Origin: Niabella sp.
GTDB taxonomy: Bacteria; Bacteroidota; Bacteroidia; Chitinophagales; Chitinophagaceae
Direction: 5' to 3'
Length of the DNA stretch: 64,000 nt
Assembly (NCBI RefSeq): GCF_030150205.1
Contig: NZ_JASLGT010000008.1
Location: 186,001-250,000 of the forward strand
Part shown: piece by piece, positions 34,147 through 43,540 of the stretch
Layout: every line of letters starts with the position of its first letter
Numbering within the stretch: the first letter of the stretch is position 1
Notes under the pieces: generated by a model
Told to the model about the DNA's origin: nothing
Seen by the model: only the letters and a program-made list of their open reading frames with translations
The model's database searches: none
Position numbers and translations under genes: made by a program

Positions 34147-37100
34147 TTATAATCCTATGTTTATACCCACCGAAGCAATCTTAAACGTGGGATTCGATGT
34201 ACCGGTACGCCCCAGGTTATAGTTCCCATCTCCTTTCAACATGGAAACTCCTGAAATCGCTTCTGGATCAATGGGCAGTCCCCGTAGTTTATCAAATGTG
34301 ATAAAGTTCTCCAAAGAAACATAAAGCCGCGCCTGCTTTAACCGTATACGTCGAAGTAAATCTTCCGCCACGTTATATCCCAGCGTTATATTCTTTACCC
34401 GGAAATAGGCCATATTGAGCAGGTAACGGGTTTGCGGTACCATTACAAAACCGGAGTTGGAGCCGCCCATATCCCAGGCCCGGGGATAAAAAGCATCCGT
34501 ACGATCGGGCCGCCAGTAATTACCGGCAATGGCCTGCGGCATGGCCCCTTCTTTTGCAAAATAGCCCGGGATGGCCAGCTGACCGGATCCCCAGATGCTT
34601 CTTTTGCCTACACCCTGCCCCATTACGGAAAAATCAAAGGATTTATAATCGAGCGCTATGCGGAAGCCATATTCATACCGGGGTAGTACGTTCCCGATCA
34701 CCACGCGGTCTCCGGGATCACCAAACGTACCCTTGCCAGGAGTAATATACCCGTCTCCGTTTACATCTACAAACTTTACATCACCGGGACTAACCAGTAA
34801 GATCTGATTACCATCTTCGAAGAAGGTTTGATACACCGGGTTGTTGCCCGCCAGCTTATTGGTTCGTTTTGCCGTTCCCTGCCAGATGATCGTTTCCTGT
34901 ACAAATTTGCCATTGGCATCATATACAAAATCTTCTTTTTGATAGAGCCGGTCGGTTACATAGCCGTAAATATCACCATACCGCTTCCCGGTAACAAACG
35001 TGTTGTCAATTTTCCGGTCCTCCCGCTTAAGATTCCAATCTGCTGCCTTGGTAACCACCGTAATGGCATCCGATAAGTTGGCGGTAAGGTTTAAGCCAAG
35101 ACCATTTTGAAAACGGTGATTAAAGTCCAAAGCGATTTCCCATCCGTTTGTTTTTAAATTCCCGTAATTACCCAGGGGTGCGGCGGCCCCGAATGTTGCA
35201 GGCAATGATTGCCCGCTGATGATCATATTTTGTGTTTCCCTGCTGTACCAATCGAATACAACGCCGAACTTATTTTTAAAGAAGCGCAGATCTGCACCCA
35301 GATCAAGGGTTTGAATATTCTGCCAGGTGATACCCTGAGAAACAGGTCCCGGTGTACTTAACTGAACAAATTGTTTACCACCGCTGGTCAGCCATGAATT
35401 TTTGGAGATATCCATGGTTGATGTATAAAGGGTATTCGGCACGGACTGGTCACCAATAGCCCCCCAGGAACCCCTGAGCTTTGCAAAACTGAGTATGGGG
35501 TTCAGTTCCTTCATAAATGTTTCGTCGCTCAACACCCATCCTGCGGAGAAAGAAGGATACCATTTCCAACGCAAATCAGCCGGAAACTTGGAAGTAGCAT
35601 CGTAGCGCAGGTTTCCTTCAAGAAGATATTTGTCTTTAAACGCATAATTCACCCTGCCGAAATATCCCAATTGCGAATCCCAGTTAGCATCTCCGCCGGT
35701 TGTTTCCGTACCCACTGCAAAATCAAACTGAGGATTGTCTTTATTAATCAGGTCGGTTTTCCGTGACCAGTGGCTGTTCCATTTATTGGCTACGACATTG
35801 GTTCCAAGGGTAAATTTAAAATTATGTTGCAGGTTCAATTTCAGATTATACACAGAGTAGGCATTTACCGTATGCCGCTGTGCCGCCCATGTAGACTGGT
35901 ACACATAGCTTTGATCCTTGGTTACATAATTCACCAGCGGGAACCGGTAACCGGGTATACCCGCAGAATCTGTTATGTTGCCGGCGGCGTCAACATAAAC
36001 CCGATCCCCATCAGCATCTACCCATGGAACAGCGGCATACCAGGGCTCCCGCAAACTAAGGGTAGGTAAAGAACTGCTAAGTGTTTCTCCGCGGTAGTCA
36101 TAGGTATAATCTGCTATAACCTGCCAGTTCTTGGTAAGATCAATGGTAGTTCCGAAATTAAGATTTACATATTTGTTTTTTAATGTAGCAGTATTCGCAT
36201 TTTTAGCATCCCAATAAGGATCCCGGATCTCTTCACCCAACTCTTTCACACCTGTTGGAAATAACAGGCTCCAGCGATATAGGTATAGCCATGGATCTGC
36301 TCCAAAACCGGAGGTATTGGTCGAATTGGGATATCGTTTAGCCCGGTCTGAATACATGGCGCCCCCCCTTACCGTAACATAATCATTCACTTTTGTAGAA
36401 ACTTTCAGATTGGCGGTATACCGCGTAAAATCATCGTACTTGGCCGGCTTCATCATTCCCTCCTGTCCCAGGTATCCAAAACCAACATTATACGTGGTGT
36501 TATTGGATCGTCCATTCAAAGAAATATTATGGTTTTGTGTAAAGCTATATTTCTTGATCATGGCATCAATCGGATCATAGATCCGGTAACCATATTTGTC
36601 CGTACCATTAAAGTACCAATCCCGGCCATATACCACCGGGTCTGTTGGTTTTACTGTACTTCCGTACAGGCGCTGCCACTCCCGGGCTTTTTCCAGGCTG
36701 GCACTATCCAGCCGCCAGAACCCACCGGCCGGTCCCGAGCCTTTCATATTTTTTTGAGCGTCTAATGTGTATTGCAGGCCATCTATTCCCGCCAGCTCCA
36801 GGTCCTTAAAAGGCGTTTGCCAGGATAGGTTGGTGCTGTAAGTAAGCGCATTACCCTGCGTTTTTGTACCTTTTTTCATGGTAATGAGGATCACCCCAAA
36901 GGCCGCTTTTGCCCCGTATATCGATGCAGAGGCCGCATCCTTCAATACGGTAACACTTTCCACATCATTGGGGTTCAGGTCCTGGATGCTCGGCACTTCC
37001 ACATTGTCAACCAGGATGAGGGGTTGACTGGATCCCTGGATGGAACCGATAAACCCACGAATATTGATCAGGGGATCCGACCCCACTTCCCCACTGGGGA

Positions 37101-37563
37101 TTCGTATGGATAGGCCGGGAACAACGCCCTGCAGGCCCCTGCCCAGATCTGCAATCGGCCGGCTTTTCAGGTTGTCCATATTCACATTAGTTACAGCGCC
37201 CGTAATATTACCTCGCCGTTGTTTGCCATAGCCCACCACAATAATTTCATCGAGGGAATTGGCTCCCGGATGCAGGGTGATGGTAAGCGGATCGTTACCT
37301 GTAATTTTTACTTCCTGCGCCTGATAGCCCACATAACTAAATTGCAGGGTTTGACCTTCAGCAGCGCGGACGGAGAATGTGCCATCATCATTGGTAGATG
37401 AGGAAACCGCCGTTCCTTTGACGGTAACCGTTACTCCGGGCATAGGACTATTTGTCTCTGATACTACCGTTCCGGATACAGGGCTATTCTGCGCCCATAG
37501 GCTGCAAGGTGCAGAAAAAGCAAGCACTACCAGAAGCAGTACATAGGTTCGTAATCTACTCAT
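34147..37563 (-). CDS. SusC/RagA TonB-dependent transporter (locus 1)
   Basis: A 1138-residue outer-membrane importer. A signal peptide (LLLVVLAFSAPCSLWAQ) is followed by a carboxypeptidase-like domain at 30-105 (VSGTVVSETNSPMPGVTVTV, then QFSYVGYQAQEVKI). The plug domain has IIVVGYGKQRRGNITGAVTN and SVTVLKDAASASIYGAKAAF with GVILITMKKG. The barrel ends ASVGINIGL. Note AAFGV in place of the usual ASNGV; locus 2 shares this. Spacing to deoR1 upstream is 20 bp and to susD1 is 33 bp, so the locus is a single operon deoR1-susC1-susD1-DUF4623-GHL10. Confidence 0.96.
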   Translation of the reverse strand: MSRLRTYVLLLVVLAFSAPCSLWAQNSPVSGTVVSETNSPMPGVTVTVKGTAVSSSTNDDGTFSVRAAEGQTLQFSYVGYQAQEVKITGNDPLTITLHPGANSLDEIIVVGYGKQRRGNITGAVTNVNMDNLKSRPIADLGRGLQGVVPGLSIRIPSGEVGSDPLINIRGFIGSIQGSSQPLILVDNVEVPSIQDLNPNDVESVTVLKDAASASIYGAKAAFGVILITMKKGTKTQGNALTYSTNLSWQTPFKDLELAGIDGLQYTLDAQKNMKGSGPAGGFWRLDSASLEKAREWQRLYGSTVKPTDPVVYGRDWYFNGTDKYGYRIYDPIDAMIKKYSFTQNHNISLNGRSNNTTYNVGFGYLGQEGMMKPAKYDDFTRYTANLKVSTKVNDYVTVRGGAMYSDRAKRYPNSTNTSGFGADPWLYLYRWSLLFPTGVKELGEEIRDPYWDAKNANTATLKNKYVNLNFGTTIDLTKNWQVIADYTYDYRGETLSSSLPTLSLREPWYAAVPWVDADGDRVYVDAAGNITDSAGIPGYRFPLVNYVTKDQSYVYQSTWAAQRHTVNAYSVYNLKLNLQHNFKFTLGTNVVANKWNSHWSRKTDLINKDNPQFDFAVGTETTGGDANWDSQLGYFGRVNYAFKDKYLLEGNLRYDATSKFPADLRWKWYPSFSAGWVLSDETFMKELNPILSFAKLRGSWGAIGDQSVPNTLYTSTMDISKNSWLTSGGKQFVQLSTPGPVSQGITWQNIQTLDLGADLRFFKNKFGVVFDWYSRETQNMIISGQSLPATFGAAAPLGNYGNLKTNGWEIALDFNHRFQNGLGLNLTANLSDAITVVTKAADWNLKREDRKIDNTFVTGKRYGDIYGYVTDRLYQKEDFVYDANGKFVQETIIWQGTAKRTNKLAGNNPVYQTFFEDGNQILLVSPGDVKFVDVNGDGYITPGKGTFGDPGDRVVIGNVLPRYEYGFRIALDYKSFDFSVMGQGVGKRSIWGSGQLAIPGYFAKEGAMPQAIAGNYWRPDRTDAFYPRAWDMGGSNSGFVMVPQTRYLLNMAYFRVKNITLGYNVAEDLLRRIRLKQARLYVSLENFITFDKLRGLPIDPEAISGVSMLKGDGNYNLGRTGTSNPTFKIASVGINIGL

Positions 37564-37583
37564 AGTTTTTTATTATTTATTTT

Positions 37584-38333
37584 CTACAAAACAGTAATTC
37601 CTGCCGCAGCATAAGGCTGCAGTATTTTATCATCCGGGTCTAATTCTGTTATTAAATAGTCTATTTGTTTTAAGGCACATACCTGCAACGGCTCAAAAGA
37701 ATTGAGCTTTTCGGAAATAGCAAGACACACTGTTTTGGCGGAAGCTGCAATCATGGCTTTTTTCAGTTCGATCACTTCCCAGTCGTTATCCGTAATGCCC
37801 CGCTGCAGATCGATGGCATTGGTTCCCAGAAAACATAAATCAGCATTCACTTCCCGTATCCTCGACAATGCGCTGGCCCCGGTGGTGATGCGAGCGGCCT
37901 TATTCACTTTATCTCCTACCACTACCACGTTAATGTTGGGATGGGTAATGTATACATTTAAAGCAGGAATGCTTCCGGTAATAAAAGTTGCCCGGAGCTG
38001 CGGCGGTAACTGCTTCGCCATTTCCAGGATGGTGGTACCTCCGCTGGTAAGCACATACATATTATCCCGGATCAGCCCGATGGCCTTTTCGGCAATCGTT
38101 ACCTTTTTCGATTGCGAATACACATTGGAGGTTTCAAACTTTACTTCGTTAAACGCCAGCGATAATGCCCCACCATGCACCTTGATAAGCTTGCCGGCCT
38201 GCGACAACTCATAAAGGTCTCTCCGTACCGTGTCTTCCGATACACCCATGTCGGTACATAAACTTGCGTTTACCACCTTGTTGTGCAAATCCAATCTATG
38301 CAGTATATAAGCCTGTCGTTCTTTCTTTAGCAA
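37584..38333 (-). CDS. DeoR-family transcription regulator 1 (TTG start)
   Basis: A 249-residue repressor-type protein. No ATG exists near the family start; the TTG at 38333 gives MLKKERQAYILHRLDLHNKV, which aligns with the GTG start of the paralog at 54831 and gives identical length. The helix-turn-helix is at about 20-55 (ASLCTDMGVSEDTVRRDLYE, then LIKVHGGALSL). The C-terminal phosphosugar-binding part has MYVLTSGGTTILEMA, FITGSIPALN and GTNAIDLQRGITDND. DeoR regulators usually release DNA on binding a sugar phosphate, so the locus may respond to an intracellular phosphorylated product. About four in five residues match the paralog by eye. Confidence 0.9.
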   Translation of the reverse strand: MLKKERQAYILHRLDLHNKVVNASLCTDMGVSEDTVRRDLYELSQAGKLIKVHGGALSLAFNEVKFETSNVYSQSKKVTIAEKAIGLIRDNMYVLTSGGTTILEMAKQLPPQLRATFITGSIPALNVYITHPNINVVVVGDKVNKAARITTGASALSRIREVNADLCFLGTNAIDLQRGITDNDWEVIELKKAMIAASAKTVCLAISEKLNSFEPLQVCALKQIDYLITELDPDDKILQPYAAAGITVL

Positions 38334-38368
38334 GTCAATCAGTTTTAATGTAAAATGAAGATAGGGAG

Positions 38369-38420
38369 TTTTTTGCAAAAACCCGCAATTTTTTATAAAA
38401 AACCGCAAATAGCAACGCAA
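38369..38420 (-). promoter_or_regulatory. Operator-like repeats upstream of deoR1
   Basis: AAACCCGCAA at 38379-38388 and the related AAAACCGCAA at 38399-38408, 20 bp apart, with further GCAA motifs at 38412 and 38417. They lie 46-75 bp before the TTG start. The same motif, AAACCNGCAA, occurs before deoR2 and susC3. It may be a DeoR operator or a conserved promoter part, since the minus strand reads TTTGC here. Confidence 0.5.
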
Positions 38421-38467
38421 TGAAAAAGAATAAAGCAGCAAAAAGACGCATTTAAAATAAAATAACC

Positions 38468-38622
38468 TATCGCTTATCGATGTCGTTTCCTTAAGCAATT
38501 TTTATGATTGCCACAGATGCACAGATTGCGCCTGCGGCGGTTTTCTGCGACATTATTATAGTTAAAGCCGATACCAAATCTGCACATCAGCGGCTTTAAG
38601 GAAACGACATTGTATCGCTTAT
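38468..38622. mobile_element. MITE-like element, 135 bp, with 10-bp target-site duplication
   Basis: The 10-mer TATCGCTTAT is at 38468-38477 and again, exactly, at 38613-38622. Directly inside are inverted ends: CGATGTCGTTTCCTTAAGC on the left (38478-38496) and, read in reverse, CAATGTCGTTTCCTTAAAGC on the right (38593-38612), with a 15-bp perfect core. A second inverted pair lies inside (38516-38527 with 38577-38588, 10 of 12). The element has no ORF. Ends plus an exact direct repeat are the hallmark of a non-autonomous transposon moved by a transposase that duplicates about 10 bp. No matching transposase is in the window. Confidence 0.7.
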
Positions 38623-38753
38623 AGTCATTCCAATGTCCTTGAACGGTTCTTATTTGAGACAGAGCCACCGCCGGGTATACACATTAAAACCAGAAAACAA
38701 AAAAATATTCAGTGCTGTTTTTGTATATATTGCGCGGCCCTATCATAACAATA

Positions 38754-41600
38754 ATGACGGCGCAACGTACTACAGCAATATTGCTCGCTGCACATAAAGC
38801 GGGAGAAAAGCAGGGACTGCTGCAGATCCTTTCAGTAGATAAAAGCAGTAAACCGCCTGCTTATGAAAAATCCCCGGTCGACTCAAGATCGGTGGTGGGG
38901 CATTTTGGCCGCTTGCCCGATCCGCTCATTAAGGCATTAGGCGCCTTCAGCGAAAGCAATGTATCCAGGTCTGTTGCCGCCATCAAACAATATTTTGAGG
39001 TTCAGAACAGTGCCCTTACTTACCGCGAGTTCCAGGAGAAGGAACTGGTCAAGCATCATTATGATCTTTTCCGCCAGGTAAAGCCCTGGTTCGACAGGCT
39101 TAAATGGTACCATAGTTATAAGGCAGCCGGGGATCGATGGATTACGGGGCCCTGCAGCATCAGCAGCCAGCGCCCCTATTTAAAGTTTGAGGTTACCGAA
39201 TCTGCAGGCAGCTATTGCCTCCATGCGATTGCAGAAATTGATGGCACCGATCATGCGCTGAAAGACCTGGAACGGCATCATTTTTTTTTGAGAAAAGATG
39301 ACCAGTACTTCCTGATGCCGCTTGCCGACCAGCAAACGCTGGACGGACTTGAAAAGGAAGCTGCTTTTCGCCCGGCCCCGGCTGAAGCCCTCCGGCCAAT
39401 CCTTTTAACACTGGAAGAACGATACCCGGTAAAGCCGCATGCCCTGCAGGACAGCCAGACCGTAGAAACACCGCCGGTTCCCGGTGTACTGCTGAGTGAA
39501 CTGAGCAATACCTTTTTAATGCTGACGCCCCAATGGACCTACGACGGCTATACCGTAGAAGATCCCTGGGAAGCTACAACCGAAATCCGCCAAAACGGGG
39601 AACGGGTGGTCATCCGCCGCAACCAGCAACAGGAGCAGGAATTAAAAACGCTGCTGGAATCGCTGCATCCCCGCTTTCCGGATCAACATAAAGGCTACTA
39701 CTATCTTCCTTTTGCCGAAGCACAAAAACGGCAATGGTTCCCCAAAGTGTATCATCAATTGTTATTGTCCGGTGTAGACCTGAGGGGCATGGATATGCTG
39801 CGTCATTTCAGGTATTCATCGCACCTACCGGAAACGGATATTGAATGGCTGCAGGAAAAGGACAACCAGCTTACCTGCCGGTTTTCGGTACGCTTTGGAA
39901 AGGAAAATGTTCCGCTAACAGAATTGCAAAAAATTTTATGGGCGGGCCAAAGTACCGTTCTGCTGAAAGGCGGCACACTGGGATTGCTGAATGAAGCATG
40001 GATGAAGCAATATGCCACCCTGGTGAAGCACGCAAAGATTCATAAACAGGAGCTGACCGTTGCCCGCTGGCTTTGCTTTTCCCTGCAGGAACCCGGCGAT
40101 GAAAATGCTGTATTCGCCAATAAGAACGCTGGTATCTGGTGGCAACAATGGCAGCAATGGCAAAGCGATGCCCAGGTGTATCCCCTGCCTTCCGCATTAC
40201 AGGCCACCCTCCGCCCCTACCAGCAAAAAGGTTATGAGTGGATGTGCTTAATGGCCGATGCCGGCGCCGGGGGCTGCCTTGCAGATGATATGGGGCTGGG
40301 CAAAACCCTGCAGGCCATCTCCTTTTTAGCACGTTCCATAGAGAACAGACCGGGCATGCAAAGCCTGGTTGTATGCCCTGCTTCCCTGATCTACAACTGG
40401 GAACAGGAATTAAAAAAATTCGCACCGGGCTTGTCCGTTACCGTTTTTCATGGTCCGCAACGCGATGCCTCAGTTATTGGCAACCCGGCCCGGCAGGTGC
40501 TCATCACCAGTTATGGTACCTTTCGCACTGAAGCAGCACAACTCTGCGCCCAGTCTTACCTCTCCGTTTTTATTGATGAAAGTCAGAACATAAAAAATCC
40601 TGTTGCTAAAATCACCCGGGCCGTTGGAGAAATCCGTTCGGTCTATTGTTTTACCCTTAGTGGTACCCCGGTTGTAAATAACACCTTCGATCTTTATGCA
40701 CAACTGCATACGGCATTACCGGGTTTACTGGGCAGCCGGGAGTTCTTTAAACGGGAATATGCAGACCCCATCGACCGCAACGGGGATGATGTTAAAAAGC
40801 AATTGCTGCAGAAACTGATCGCACCTTTTGTGCTCCGGCGGACGAAGGAACAGGTAGCACCTGATCTTCCGGAAAAAACAGAGATCACGTTGTGGTGTGA
40901 AATGAGCGATACACAACGCGCCCTGTATGATGACGTTAAGGAACAGATCCGCAGCAGCCTTTTCCTGGATATAGAGAAAAAAGGAATGGCCAAAGCCAAG
41001 CTGGATGTACTGCAGGGCATTTTAAAACTACGCCAGGTTTGCAACGCTCCGCAGCTGCTGCCGGAAGCCGCAGGTTATAGCGATGCATCTGTAAAAATGG
41101 AGCGGCTTTTTGAGGAACTGGAATTAATTCTTCCCCGGCACAAAGTGCTGATCTTTTCCCAGTTTACCGGGGTACTGGACCTGATTGCAACGATCTGCAA
41201 CCGCAGGGAGATGGCCTATTATCATTTTGACGGCCAAACGCCCGCCGCAAAACGTATGGAAATGGTGCAGGCCTTCCAGGAAGCAGGCAATACAACCGGG
41301 TTGTTCCTGATCAGTTTAAAAGCAGGGAATGCCGGTATTACCTTAACTGCGGCCGACTATGTATTTTTATTTGATCCCTGGTGGAATGAAGCCGTACAAC
41401 AGCAGGCCATTGACCGAACCCACCGGATCGGGCAAACCAAAAATGTATTTGCCTATAAGCTGATCTGCAAGGATACCATCGAAGAAAAGATCCTGCAACT
41501 GCAGCAACGCAAAAAACAACTTTCCGCTGATCTTATCGCAACCGATGAAGGCTTTATCAAAAACCTGGCACAGGAGGATGTAGAGTGGTTGTTTGGTTAG
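38754..41600 (+). CDS. SNF2-family ATP-dependent helicase/translocase
   Basis: A 948-residue Swi2/Snf2 protein starting at the ATG at 38754. The N-terminal 480 residues are not a recognised domain to me. The ATPase core starts with LRPYQQKGYEWMCLMADAGA and the Walker A GCLADDMGLGKTLQAI near 520, then FIDESQNIKN (Walker B; DESQ instead of the usual DEAQ/DEAH) and SGTPVVNN. The second lobe has KVLIFSQFTGVLDLIA, then LISLKAGNAGITLTAADYVF and DPWWNEAVQQQAIDRTHRIG. No methyltransferase, nuclease or defence partner is adjacent, so a DISARM-like system is not supported. It most likely remodels protein-DNA complexes or RNA polymerase, as RapA-like relatives do. Confidence 0.93.
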   Translation: MTAQRTTAILLAAHKAGEKQGLLQILSVDKSSKPPAYEKSPVDSRSVVGHFGRLPDPLIKALGAFSESNVSRSVAAIKQYFEVQNSALTYREFQEKELVKHHYDLFRQVKPWFDRLKWYHSYKAAGDRWITGPCSISSQRPYLKFEVTESAGSYCLHAIAEIDGTDHALKDLERHHFFLRKDDQYFLMPLADQQTLDGLEKEAAFRPAPAEALRPILLTLEERYPVKPHALQDSQTVETPPVPGVLLSELSNTFLMLTPQWTYDGYTVEDPWEATTEIRQNGERVVIRRNQQQEQELKTLLESLHPRFPDQHKGYYYLPFAEAQKRQWFPKVYHQLLLSGVDLRGMDMLRHFRYSSHLPETDIEWLQEKDNQLTCRFSVRFGKENVPLTELQKILWAGQSTVLLKGGTLGLLNEAWMKQYATLVKHAKIHKQELTVARWLCFSLQEPGDENAVFANKNAGIWWQQWQQWQSDAQVYPLPSALQATLRPYQQKGYEWMCLMADAGAGGCLADDMGLGKTLQAISFLARSIENRPGMQSLVVCPASLIYNWEQELKKFAPGLSVTVFHGPQRDASVIGNPARQVLITSYGTFRTEAAQLCAQSYLSVFIDESQNIKNPVAKITRAVGEIRSVYCFTLSGTPVVNNTFDLYAQLHTALPGLLGSREFFKREYADPIDRNGDDVKKQLLQKLIAPFVLRRTKEQVAPDLPEKTEITLWCEMSDTQRALYDDVKEQIRSSLFLDIEKKGMAKAKLDVLQGILKLRQVCNAPQLLPEAAGYSDASVKMERLFEELELILPRHKVLIFSQFTGVLDLIATICNRREMAYYHFDGQTPAAKRMEMVQAFQEAGNTTGLFLISLKAGNAGITLTAADYVFLFDPWWNEAVQQQAIDRTHRIGQTKNVFAYKLICKDTIEEKILQLQQRKKQLSADLIATDEGFIKNLAQEDVEWLFG

Positions 41601-41929
41601 CCACTATACAGATCGTTCAATCCCTATTGGCAGTATAACAGCAGCCCACCGTTTTTGATCATTTCCCATGGCTGCCCGGTAGCTGATAAGAAACCGGGGT
41701 CTGGTATCAACCTATAGAAAAATCATATAAGAAAATATTTTAATTCAAATAACCCCAATATCCTCCTCCCTGAAAAAACTAAACCAACTGATATGCAACT
41801 TATTATCCCCAACCAGTTTTGATACAAAACCGCTCAAACGTTAAAAAATGATTAAAACGTTTTTTGTTGATGCGATCGGCTCTTTACGGGTGTAGCTTGT
41901 AAGTATTCTTTTACCCCAAAACCAACGTT
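41601..41929. other. 329-bp gene gap, no gene seen
   Basis: AT-rich sequence between the SNF2 gene and the coiled-coil gene. The only structure noted is a loose symmetry around 41836-41868, where CAAACGTT and AACGTTTTTTG face each other across about 13 bp and end in a T-run; it may be a weak terminator or a promoter element. I see no ORF of interest. Confidence 0.5.
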
Positions 41930-42523
41930 ATGTCTACCACCCTTTCATTATTCAGTCGCCTTACCAGCATCCCGCTGTGTGATGATGCTTTGAAGCAGGC
42001 TTACAGGGATCAAAAGACCTTGCTATGGAAAAAACTGGGCCTCGAACTGCAGATAGAGCGCCGCCTGGATCGCCTGGCCGCAACGGAAGCGCAACTGCGG
42101 TCGAAGGAGCTGGCACTGGAGCACGCCAGCAATGTAGCCGCCCAGCTGGAGGAAACCCATCCCGAACGGGAGGAGTACCTCGATGCGGCTACCGGCTTCC
42201 GGCACCAGGTAGCCCTGCTGGAAATTCGTATACAGAAACTGCCGCCCCAATGGCTGACGCAAAAAGAGTTGCAGCTGCAGTATATAAACGCTGCCCTGGA
42301 AAAGCTGTCGCTATTGATACTGGAGCTGGAAACGCATAAGGCCGGGATATTGAAACAGGAAGCAGCGGAGCCGCAGCCAACCACCCCAACTGTAAGCCCC
42401 GAAGGGCCACCGGTACCCGTTCCGGTTATGAAAACAGTACCTGTTCAAAAAGATATCAATCCCCGCATTGGAAAAAGAAAACCGAAGAACGATGCACCGC
42501 TGAAGAGATATGGATCCGGGTAA
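41930..42523 (+). CDS. Hypothetical coiled-coil protein
   Basis: A 197-residue soluble protein. Residues 20-150 are almost all helical with heptad-like Leu, Ala and Glu spacing (ERRLDRLAATEAQLRSKELA, then NAALEKLSLLILELETHKAG). A Pro/Thr/Val-rich linker (QPTTPTVSPEGPPVPVPV) and a basic tail (GKRKPKNDAPLKRYGSG) follow. The tail could bind nucleic acid or membrane. I recognise no family. Codon use looks like the rest of the window. It converges on the lipoprotein gene of locus 3 with a perfect hairpin in between. Confidence 0.65.
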   Translation: MSTTLSLFSRLTSIPLCDDALKQAYRDQKTLLWKKLGLELQIERRLDRLAATEAQLRSKELALEHASNVAAQLEETHPEREEYLDAATGFRHQVALLEIRIQKLPPQWLTQKELQLQYINAALEKLSLLILELETHKAGILKQEAAEPQPTTPTVSPEGPPVPVPVMKTVPVQKDINPRIGKRKPKNDAPLKRYGSG

Positions 42524-42556
42524 TGGAGCGCTATTGCATTACGGGCCTTTGCCCAT

Positions 42557-42580
42557 CCTGCGGTTCAAATGAACCGCAGG
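42557..42580. terminator. Perfect 10-bp hairpin between convergent genes
   Basis: CCTGCGGTTC and GAACCGCAGG pair across a 4-nt AAAT loop. There is no T-run, so it is an imperfect intrinsic terminator or a transcript-end stabiliser for both convergent genes. Confidence 0.5.
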
Positions 42581-42649
42581 GGAACACGCAGGTCTGCGAA
42601 GGAAACGGCCTTACGAATTTTGATAACCTTTCAACCATTATCCTTCCCA

Positions 42650-43504
42650 TCAGCGGGCATAAAACAGCCTTACTGATGATACCGGCGTTGCAGCGCGCAT
42701 ACCCGCCAGTACATGATGCGCCGCCCGCCCGATATAGGTTGTCCAGAAATCTGAATAATCTACCATATTGCCCGAGGAATTGCGCACTTTCAAACTGCCC
42801 TGGTCAGTGCCATCCGCACCAATAACCCGGATCCGGTAATCGACACGGGCATATCCGCTGGAATTAAAAATACTTTTTATAACCCTTACCGGCTCCCACC
42901 CGGTTGCTTCTCCAAAAGCCACCGGCTGACCTACATTGATCCAGTTGCTCTTTTCACCCGTTGTAATATTAACCGTGTATTGATATTGATACTGCAATTT
43001 CAACGTTGTTGTAACACCGGCTGTTTCATATAAAAAATTATAGAACTTTACCAATGAAATACTATCCGTGTTTTGCGTTAGGTTTGTAGGATACGGAAAG
43101 CCATTGTTAAACACAACCGGGGGCTTACTAAAATCATACACAAATACATTCTGTTTGCCACTGGCTAAACTGCAACTTTGATCATATACCAACACATTGC
43201 CCCCTTTATACAACTTCAAACTGGTGGTACCTGCATCCGCTGTAAAAAAGCGTCCTACACCACCGCTGGGAATTGCATTGTATGTTGAAAGGGCATTGGT
43301 TGAATCGGCGAAAAGTTTTCCGTTTACTTCTACCCTGTAGATATTATTGGCAGCGCCCGTGGTAACCGGAACAAAATAGTGGAGCTGAAACTCCGCCTTA
43401 TTTTCAGCAACAGGTTGTGCATTGTATTCTACCACATGCTTTTTGCATGCAGGAAGGGCCATCACAACAATTATAAGCGATAACAGTTTTATTAAATTTT
43501 TCAT
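42650..43504 (-). CDS. Surface lipoprotein of SUS locus 3
   Basis: A 284-residue lipoprotein with lipobox Cys20 (MALPACKKHVVEY). The mature part is beta-rich. YRVEVNGKLFADSTNALSTY and LVYDQSCSLASGKQNVFVYD look like a DUF4397-type immunoglobulin-like fold, but that is a guess. The C-terminal half has many Tyr, Thr and Ser (LKLQYQYQYTVNITTGEKS). The stop-to-start gap to susD3 is 36 bp, so it belongs to the same operon and is likely a ligand-binding surface protein. Confidence 0.7.
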   Translation of the reverse strand: MKNLIKLLSLIIVVMALPACKKHVVEYNAQPVAENKAEFQLHYFVPVTTGAANNIYRVEVNGKLFADSTNALSTYNAIPSGGVGRFFTADAGTTSLKLYKGGNVLVYDQSCSLASGKQNVFVYDFSKPPVVFNNGFPYPTNLTQNTDSISLVKFYNFLYETAGVTTTLKLQYQYQYTVNITTGEKSNWINVGQPVAFGEATGWEPVRVIKSIFNSSGYARVDYRIRVIGADGTDQGSLKVRNSSGNMVDYSDFWTTYIGRAAHHVLAGMRAATPVSSVRLFYAR

Positions 43505-43540
43505 ACTCTAATTATTAATACAAAACAATCAGTAAACAGA

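Larger units (their letters stand above)
38334..38753. other. 420-bp gene gap with operator-like repeats and a MITE-like element
   Basis: This divergent gap between deoR1 and the SNF2 gene holds the operator-like repeats (38369-38420), a 135-bp inverted-repeat element with target duplications (38468-38622) and about 130 bp of further sequence in which I see no gene. Confidence 0.7.

Noticed and set aside
38712..38753. Extended start of the SNF2 protein (MLFLYILRGPIITI)
   Set aside because: The extra residues are hydrophobic and unlike a cytosolic helicase N-terminus; the ATG at 38754 is better.
38754..41600. DISARM or similar defence system around the SNF2 gene
   Set aside because: No methyltransferase, PLD, DUF1998 or nuclease gene is adjacent; neighbours are deoR and a coiled-coil gene.
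42523..42825. 100-residue plus-strand ORF with many Cys
   Set aside because: It lies over the 3' end of the SUS lipoprotein gene and the hairpin and has no signal or family; taken as a shadow.
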